The notes beneath the pieces are model-generated. The model was not told where the DNA came from, ran no database searches, and was given only the letters and a program-made list of their open reading frames with translations. From Ooceraea biroi (lineage: Eukaryota; Arthropoda; Insecta; Hymenoptera; Formicidae), in contig NC_039510.1 of assembly GCF_003672135.1 (NCBI RefSeq), positions 10,230,001 through 10,294,000 of the forward strand: a DNA stretch of 64,000 nucleotides, given 5' to 3'. Shown one piece after another: positions 51,601-61,700 of the stretch; positions within the stretch are counted from its first letter, which is position 1, and each line of letters starts with the position of its first letter. The translations under genes were made by a program, and so were the position numbers.

Positions 51601-54600
51601 ACAAAGTATCAGGCAATAGTAAAAATTGAAGTTTTTTCCTCAATCTTACATTCTATGTACCTGTTGTACCAACGCAAATTTTTATATGAGCGGCAACAAT
51701 GCACGTTACCATTGCTACAATTCGAAGCTGACAGACAGGCCGATTCTAAACGGCGCATTTTGCAACAACGGTCTCTCTGGTTCGGTGAAAGGTGAGCTTG
51801 GGCTCGGCCAAAGACCGGTTGTAAATACGTGCTTAGTGCAAAGCGCCGCTCTTCTCTCGAGCCATTAGCGTGCAAATTACGTGAAATAGATCGTAAACGA
51901 ACGCCCAGCTCTCATGTATATTCGCTAATTATTCAAGTAACTTCTGTTGTGTAAATATTACGCAAATGATGTCGTACAACTGCTTATCTTGGTATACAAA
52001 TTCTGTTTTTGTTAAAACGGTCAGTTTCATTCACGAATTAAAAGAATGAATGCATTGACCGATTCGATTATAATGGCAATAATTTGAATAATGCAATATA
52101 TTGCAAAGGTTACGATAATCAAGAGACACAGTAGTGTCTCGCGCCAAGTATACGCGTAGCGATATTACATAACATGAGAATATTCATTATTATTTTGCAA
52201 AATGATATTCTCTGCGACGCGGAGCGACTCCAGTAGCAATATTTCGATTTCGAAGCCTTTTCTTCCCAAAAATAATTTATAATTTATAACCCTTATGTAT
52301 TTAGATTTCACGTACTGTGTGGAGCCTTATAATGTCGAATACAGATCAACATATTAAAATATTTCGATATGCTTGGACCCCCTAGTGAAATCCTGTTTAC
52401 ATATTACGTAATTCTAAGCTGCATTCCCGGTCTTCCATAATCCGGAAACTTTCGCTTCGTGTAAACAAGCATGATTAAAAAGCGCGAGTAGGTACACTTC
52501 AGTAACTCTAATCTTTACCTTTCTTTTCTTCTTCAAGAATTTCGCGATCTTGGTGATCGGATTCGGTATCTTCGACCTCGGCATCCTCGGTTTGTTACCT
52601 TCAACAGGCACTAAAAATCACGGTCGACGCCTTGCCGGGGCGTTTCAGTTTTCGTTTTCTTCCGATTACAAACGGAAAACCGTGAAACTCGTTTATATTA
52701 CACCCCACACTGCCTTCAACTGTTCTTTTTTAAATCACGCGAAACTTTTCCAGAGAGTCCGCGAGCAGATCGCAGACTTGATGTCCCTTAAAAAGTTATA
52801 ACGGCAAACACCTGTCCCTATTACTGTTCAACATTCTTGGTGTGACGATCAGCGATTGACCCAAATACCGTTAAAGCGTTAAATCTAACTTCCAACGCAC
52901 ACACGTTGCAATTGACTTATTAATTGATTTATTTTTATTTGTTTAAAGTCCCTTTCTATTTGATAGGCGCGGTTCATCTGGCTATATGAACTTCACTTCA
53001 CGAGGACTGAAGCTACACTGGTGCTTTCCAGTAAATCTAATACGTTCATATAAGTCACACAAGAAGAGAGACAAGAGAAGAGGGGAGAAGAGAACGAGTA
53101 TATGTGTATGCTTCGGCAGACGCTCTCATCGCAGTTGCGCATCTTCGACCGCGCAGCACGTGCTACCAATCGTGCTGAATCTCGTGTGCTCTCGGCACTC
53201 AAGCATCGTGATCAATATCGATAAGTATTGAACGAAATACAGACGAGAGACAATGACATGCTACATATATTATTAATTCCATCAGTTCTTCTGGGTAATG
53301 CAGAAAAATATACTTTTCGAAAGTGTTTACGGCAGCAACCAAGTTGGCAACATTTACAATTTTTGAAAAATTTATTCTGTTAATATAAGCACTATTCAAT
53401 CATTTATCTTTTTATCATGTTCTTTTATTTATAAGCCTGTTTATAAGATGGCTCTTTATTTCTTGATGCAGCATAATTAATAATTGCTCTGAGCTACTAT
53501 GTGCTATCAATATCCTACTACTACCTGTCCTGCCAGAATTAATTAAAATCCATGAATTTTTGAGCATATTTTGTGGAAAATTTGCATGTTTACCGTGTTA
53601 ACGGCAGATTAATCTGAAAAGAAATCTGAAAACACATCTTTAAACAGCAAGCTACAGTTCGTTTCACAGTACGTGAGCATCTAAAAATACATATTGTTTC
53701 GGAGGCGTGAACACTTGGCATCCTGTCGTTTATTTTTGGACGGTCAGATCACGAAGAGTATTTAAAGAAAATTCCTAGTAGCGGATACGCATGGATTATT
53801 CGCCTTTGTTTTGTTATTAGCGGTAACCATTTTAGCTCTTCACAGGAAACGCTCGATTACTTGAAGTAGGATTTCAAGATTTGCAAACATTATTTTGCTA
53901 AATTTTAATTCTTATATCATATTATTTAGAATTATATCAAAATAATTAGAAAATCAACTTTTTATCTGAAGTCGATAGCTGATAACGATTAGTATCATAT
54001 CATCTTTCGGTTGTCAAATTCCGATAACAACGCTTTTATTTTTCATCGATATTTAACAGTTTGCTATCCTGTGAGTAATGTTACTAATTTTCCGTTGTAG
54101 TATTGAGACGTATTATGACTGCATACTGTCTTATCTATCGAGATTTTCTAAGAGATCGTTAAAAAAAAATTGTAATAACAACTCATACATAATTTAACTA
54201 AACTTTCCAATAAACAAATTGCACAATATGATAAAAGAAAATTATCACAATAGAATTCATTTCACGGGTATTGTAGTGTAAATCGTACCAAGTTAATCTA
54301 TACTGTCTATAAAAAATACGAAAAGGAAAAAACAGAGTATTTGCAGTTTGACTTTAACTGGATAGTGTCAAACTGCAAATAATTGATCCATCTGCAATTA
54401 AATTTGCCATCTTTCTATCTTGAAAAAAGCTGTCCCATATGTTATAAACAAAAACTGCGCATAATAAATATTCACCCGTGAAATGTTATTTGCTACATCT
54501 GTGTCAATTTACACCGACTGTGTCAATTCTTATCAATAATGCATCGGCGTTATGCAAGCGTCGAGCAGTTCATAGAGTGTGACTCTTGACATACGTTGGT

Positions 54601-55668
54601 CTATATTGCACATTTACATCACGTGGCATTTATTACGCATAAGAATATTCAAACTTTAATTGTTCCGTAACAGTGATGAAAAAAATGCTATTAAATGTCT
54701 GTTGATGATTCAAAGTTCTATTACTATCTTATGTTTTTTAATTTTTTAAATTATACTTTTTTGAAGAAATAGAAATGAGTTTTTCTACATTCATTAATCA
54801 ATAACTACGTTTCTCTGTTTTAAATTTCGACGCACAGAATGCGATGCCAATATTTATCACAATTACCATTTCACCTTGGAATCGATAATTCTCATTGTGC
54901 TTGGCGCGATATCGATTAGCATGAAACGCGTCGCAAGAATCGGCTAAATATGGAAAAATGCTTTTCTGTGAGTAGTCAATCAAGGCGCTGTGAGCTTCGT
55001 ATTAAAACTTCGTAAAGAAGAGAGAGAAAGAGAGAGGGAAGAAGGGAGACGATAATAATGTGATACGATAAAAATATTATGCATACGATAAAGAATACCG
55101 GATGAAGGGTGCACATGCCATAGATTCATCTAGATTCTAGTTAGAATACATTCTATAACGAGAATGAATGGATTACATGCAATCTATTTCCAGTGTGCAA
55201 TTTGTTCAAATAAATATCGAAAGACAAATCTAACTCGAATCAACTCCGAATCAGCTGTAATTGTAATTGAACGTATTGAATATTACTAAAGGAGCATACC
55301 ACGAATTCCTCATGTAGTTTGTACATCGGTATTCACGTGTTAAGTCGAGAGGATGTGAGTAAGACATAAGAAGAGTGTAAGTAGCAACACTTTAAAGGTA
55401 TCTCTACGGACTATTCTATCACGAGAACTAACGTAGAACTAAGTCGCGGTGCCAAATGCACCGACACGAACCATGGAAGCGGGTAAAGCGCTCGAAAGTC
55501 GGCTAAAGAAAAAAAAGAGAGGACTACACACAGAACGGTAAGCACGGCCGCAACATCGCGTGACAACGTCGGGTGCACCCGAGAGAGATCTAACAAGGTC
55601 TAGGGTGCGGCAGTGATTATCTAAAAGGTGCATTTGTTTAACATCGAGCAATTAGGGTGCCTATGCCC

Positions 55669-55714
<46 letters not shown>

Positions 55715-58700
55715 CCATCAGCAACATTGTTGAGAAGGAGGAGGGAGGACTTAATCGATACCTCCGAATCGTGGATCTGCTCGGAATCGGCCGACGTGCT
55801 CGACGTCTTCAGGATGCTGTAGAGCTTTACGTAGGGGGCCTTGATCAGCTGTCAGCCAATACACAATCGGCCGTGTTTAGCAAACGTCATCGGTATCGCG
55901 GTATCGCGAGGTCCGCCGAACCCCGCGCGATCCTCGCATCGCGATAAGGGCCGTGGCGTTTTAACGCTTCAATCACGACAACACCGCGGGCCAAATAGAG
56001 TGGACTTTGGTGTTACCATCGATAACGGTAGATCGACCGTACGCGATTCCGCGGAAACACTTTAGCGTATCTCAGCGCTATATAATAGCCGGCATCGGTC
56101 GACACGAGGAGCGGGTTATCAGCGAAACAAATAGAATTGTAGTTATCGCGGAAAGTCGTAGGACAAGAGATAGAATTTCAGAAGTATATATCGCGATAAT
56201 ATACTCCATTCTACAATAAATTGTGAATCACAGGTTCATTAATTCACAAGTCAGCGGATAGAGACATATTCCGCGTAGAATACAAAATCGATATTTCTGC
56301 AAAAAGATACACTAAAGTAATTCTGGCTAATTCTAAAGTTGTTTTTTTTTATCAAGTTTTCGTATGACTGAAATTCCTATTAAAATAAAGAGATATTTGT
56401 GATATCTCAAGATAAACTACATACGATAAACTATTATTAGTATACTAGATCTCAAAGTTAATCGAAAAATAGATCCATTATACGCTTATCAAGAAATATA
56501 CTCGAAAGAAAACAACTTGGTGACGAAATCTGCATGTAAAATAATTGCCTCGAGTAGAGTCGATTGTAAATTGAGGAAATTCCTCCCCGCTATTACTTCC
56601 CTTCCCATCGATTCATCGATATTTCATTCGTAACTGAAAACACAGTCAAAACACACTCACCTCCCAGGATTCCCTCGTCAAATCGGTGATATCGTCGCCT
56701 CCCTCGCGAGATTTACCCTCCTCCGTGGTATCCGCACCCTCGGTGCTCTCGTGGGGAGAAAGTTCAGGTGATAGATCGGTGTCAGTGTCGAAGAGGATGT
56801 AGCCACGTTCTCGCCAGTAATTCTCATCCAGCTCGCCATAAAGGCTCGGCACCCAGGCGTGAATGAACCTGTACAGGTCATCCACTCTGCAAAAGAGAAA
56901 AGATGCATGTAGATTAGCATTCGCGCATTATCGCCTGGAAGATGGCCAACCGGCCGGCCGGCTATTTCGCAACTCGTCCTTGAGCCGCGCCGAAAGTTTT
57001 TACCTGCGATGCACGAAAGGCATCATGTTCGTCACCGCTCCTCTCACGTGTCGATCGTAAATAACACCCAGCATACCGCCGACAGCGTTCATCGTCCAAT
57101 TCATACTCGCACGTGCTAGGAACGGGAAGAGAGCACGATAACGGCGCGAGAGATACGCGTCCTCGAGGACACGCGAGGACGCGCGAGGACTCGGACTCGG
57201 AGTGACGTGCGCCAACTGTACCGCGACGTGACGCGCGCTATTTAGCTCGATCGAGAGGTCGATATCCACTTTAAACTAACTTCACTTTGCTCGCTTATCA
57301 GTGAAGCCTAACCTCCGTGCGGCAAGGCGAACCCGTCGTGATCGCCGTTGTAGTTTTTTCACGGGAAACCTGACGGAAACTCGCAAGGCAGCTTCACACC
57401 GTAACGGATCTCGCGAAACGCAATCGCGAAATGTGCGGCACTCGCTGTGCGCGATTTTCCTATTTCGCACGCACTGGAGAACGAATGGTTATTTCGCGGA
57501 GTAGCTAACCAACTACGTCGCCGCATGTCAGCGACGGCGACTCGCTACGTGTCACGTGCCGCCGGCTCTCCGCAATTCGCCTCGGTACACCTGTACTTTT
57601 GTTACTACGCGCTCTCACGTATCGCGCCGAGTTGGCACGCGTCCCGTCTGCTTTGTCCTGGTGCATGAACGGCTCTCTAAACTGCGTCTTTCTCTTCTCT
57701 TCTCCCTGCTTTTCACGGATATATGTATGCAATAAATAATAAATAAACGCGAATAAAATTTCTCTTGAATCTACGATTGCGAGTGGAATATCATCTCTCT
57801 TTATTCAATTTTTAATTGATGTGTTTTGAAATGATCATTTCGAATGATCCTCTTCCGAATAGACGACTAGAATAATACGAGACACAAACTTGAAATGTAA
57901 TATTCGATAATTTAATGCAAACGTGCGTGTCATGATCGTAAACAATCTGTAGATACGGATACGACGTGAGATTCTCGAAACACGCAATCCGTAAATTTTG
58001 CTTGGAGATTATACTACTTGGCTTCTGTAATTATTCCGGCGATATTATTCTTATAACGCACGCGGACGCTAATGAGAATGCTATTTTCGGCACTTTCGTA
58101 ATCTATCTGATGATATAAGAACGATTACCGAGAACCGCAGATTGGTACCTGAAAAACGAGATTGTCCTCGATGGATTCTAATCCAGTCGAGCACTCGAGA
58201 CGATATCAATCGTCGTTTTGCACGATGCAATCGCACGATACTAGGAAACGGCCAATGATATTTGTAAACAAGTGACATCCAAAAAGAGCTGTCAACGAGA
58301 TTTATGCGATATATCATGATACATCGGTAGACGACCGATCCGACATTCCGGGAATCGACGTCGCTATCTTGATTCAGCGACAATTTTTTTTTGACGATTT
58401 TCCAATTGTGTTGATGCGCGAGACGCGCCTCTCATTCTCGCAAAATTCTCAGCGCATCTGATTTATGAGACGAGAAACACGAACGCGAGATAACGAGATT
58501 AAAACAAGACAAAAACGGAATAAGCCGCTTCCACGCAATCTTACGCGTTTGCTTGTTGCACAATTATCTCGGAATTACAGTAATCTTCGTTGTGTTTGGT
58601 GTATCAGGCTCGACTCGTCGCGATTTCCGTTTGCGAATTCGAGAGAAACAAAACAGCGGCAGCCAGCGCACAACGAGCCTTGATCAGCGTGCGTATAAAT

Positions 58701-61700
58701 AGAAGATCCGCAGGCGGAGAGCGAAAATCTATTTTGCGATTCTTGCGACGAAGCACGTGTCCGGTCATATCTCGTTCCGGATACATGTATGTATATGCTC
58801 GGCGATATACACGAAAATAAAACGGCGCGGGCGCTCCAAAGAAATTTAATGGAGCGCATCTATCCGAAAAACATCGCCTCGCCGAGTATTTATACCGGCA
58901 CGGACAAGTGATTGACTTATTGCGGGCGACGCGACGCCTGTAACTCGTTCCCGACGACGACGACGATTTGTTAGTCGTTAAAACAGAAAGAAAGAACGCA
59001 ATCGTGATATCTAAAAATACGGATTTCAGGAATGCGTGAAAGCGCAAGGAGAGAAAGAGAGAGAGAAAGATAAAACATTTTACAGATTTATTTCACTGTA
59101 AATCGCGACACGTTACCTGTTGCGCGGCACGCTGAACCAGTATTCGGGACGCAGCTTCTTCTTGCCGTAGCTCATAATTGGCGTCGATCGCGGTATCTTC
59201 TTATCCTTTGGTCTGCCGGTTCGCAGCCTCAGATAGAGCGGCGGGTCCTCGCAAGAACGTGCAGGTCGTGGGATCAGTTCTGCGTAATACGGGAGGCATT
59301 TATCAATATAGATTTCAAGGTACTCGATTAACACAAGTTTTATAATTGGCAGGGATTTATCTTTACATCTTTAGTCGGCGAATCTAAGTAACAGGTGCGA
59401 TTCGCGATTTTATCATAATGAATATCTTGTCGTTGCGATAAGAGAAGCTTGGTTATTATTTCAGATTATTATTCCACAAACGTCCTTAGGAACTATCCAT
59501 AAAAATCACACGTAAACACACAAATATATACATATGTACAGATCGAAAACACGAATAAGAGATGGAAGACGAGGCAAGCACATTAAAAGAGAACAGAGAG
59601 TGTAAGTCGGAGTAAGAATTATCGTGTAAAAGGAATAACGGTAATAATAACGATAGCCGCAATAGTCGTATGTCCAATAGTAACGTATACGGATATCGTA
59701 AAAAAGAGTTTTTCTTACAAAATGCACGTGCAGTAAAAAACGGTGATGAAATCGAAGTAACCATTACAGAGCGACGCAGCGTGTAGTCGTCCGCAAGTTA
59801 CGCAAATCATGTTTAATGCATGGCAGTAAACTCGGGGAAACGGACAAAAATAATTTTACATAGGCAGACGCTCGACATAAAGACGCCAAATAAACAACTG
59901 GGAGTTTGTGACACAAGGAGAAGAGCAAGCTAATACTGTATGAACCTACCGAGACCTTCGAGTTCGGGAAAATTAGGTGCTTGGACTAGAGGGGCAACAG
60001 AAACAAATGACATTACTGCATTAGTATGAATCTATTGCTAGCTAAATGATGAAACCCGTTGTGCTGATCTAAAATAGATGAAACATTACTGGAACGAAAG
60101 AAACAGAGGGATATGACTGAGAGAGCGATCACAAGAGCAGAGATATAACAATTAATGCTAAAGTCTACAACAATCGAGCATGAAGAGATATAGTTTCGCT
60201 TAGAATGGTTATTATAGATTGTTCGATTATTATAGATTAATATATGAGACTTGAAATTCGAAGCTGAATACGCTTCGGAGTAGAATTAAAACATTGGATA
60301 TCATGGTAAACAAGACGCGCGCTCGTTGCATGCAATGGGTCGCACAAAGGGTTTCAAGATTCTGGAGATGTATTTGTACATATATGTATACTGCTTTCAT
60401 AAAGAAATATCTGTTATAAAAGTTCTCTCGTCTTCACTCGAAACTTTACACTAAGACGTCGTCTGTCGAAACATGTACTTAACGTATCAGTCACATCGGA
60501 ATACAAATCAAGTGGAAGATGATCACAAATGGACAGTTATCAAAAAGATCTTTTATAGAACGTACATTGCTCTTTTCCCCGCAACAGTCAAGAAATAGTC
60601 GACAAAAATATCGAAAAAGAGCGGTAATTGTTCACTTGGTGAAATGACGTACAAAACTAATAATGACAAACAAGTATAATCCAAAATAATAAAACACTAC
60701 TTCAATGTAACACCAAGATAAGCGCATTTGATTACTGTAATCCCAGGTTCGCCTGATGCAAAACGATTAACGGAGTTTAGAGAGAATTTCGAAAAAAAAA
60801 AAAAACATAAAAAAACATTACTTTCTACATAATAATTTATAGCCAAAGGCGCTCGGATCCCTAAGACAAGGGACAAAAAACTTGGCAAAACAACAACTGT
60901 TTAAAAAGCTATCTATATGCGTTCGGGCAAGTGCAGTGCGTGATATACTAATCCCGTTTGCTATCCTTATCCTCATCCTCATCCTCATCATCACCGTCAT
61001 CATCACTGGTTAACTCCCTTCCATCGGTATATAACGGTATATCGGTCGGTATCAAAAAACATGATGTACAGAAAGTAATAGTGATGAGTAATCGTGTTTT
61101 GTGTGTAAAAGGAGTCTATTGGAATACACGTTGACGATTATTAAACTGTCCATTCCGATAAGAACACGAAATACATTATGGGTAACGTCTCTATGCGATC
61201 GCGATACTTACTGTCGAAACTCACAAACAATTCCGGCATATCGTCGACCGAGACCATACTGCGATAATCCAATCGCGGTGGCGCCGCCGAGGTTTTGCTA
61301 CCCCGACTGCTGTCGACGCTGCTGCTGCCGGAGGACGTCAAGGGTTGCTGCCTGATGAAGGTGCCGACGGAAGAGCGTCTGAAAGAAAATTAATGAATAA
61401 ATATTGTTGTAAAAAGAAGAAGCGAAACATTTTCTGGTGAAACAACATTCCATAACGCTTCTGAATGACAAGTACAAGTGTCAGTTGCCTCAATCATCAG
61501 ATATATCTGACTGAGGTGTCGACAACACGTCGATTCTGCACATCCTCGTAGTTCAGAAGCGCGAGATATGCAGTAACACATAAATGAAACAACAATAGGG
61601 ATTAACAATCAAGGTGGATCTGGTATAATACATGGCGAATAAATCATGTCGCTGCTTGGAGGTACTAAACATTGTGTTAAGTTGATCGTGTGTTGGGGCT

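Larger units (their letters stand above)
43941..55761. other. Long OXR1 intron
   Basis: AT-rich intron between the 87-nt exon and the TLDc exons. It holds the candidate first exon at 52.5 kb, the inverted repeat at 54.3 kb and an AT-rich 145-codon plus-strand open frame at 51033-51470 with no recognisable domain. Confidence 0.6.

Noticed and set aside
58604..59047. 147-codon minus-strand frame
   Set aside because: Lies in an OXR1 intron, lacks a donor in the needed phase, and has unordered composition.
60940..61020. Acidic minus-strand segment ending in a stop, considered as an alternative OXR1 end
   Set aside because: It is only the translated (ATGAGG)n microsatellite and has no good acceptor.
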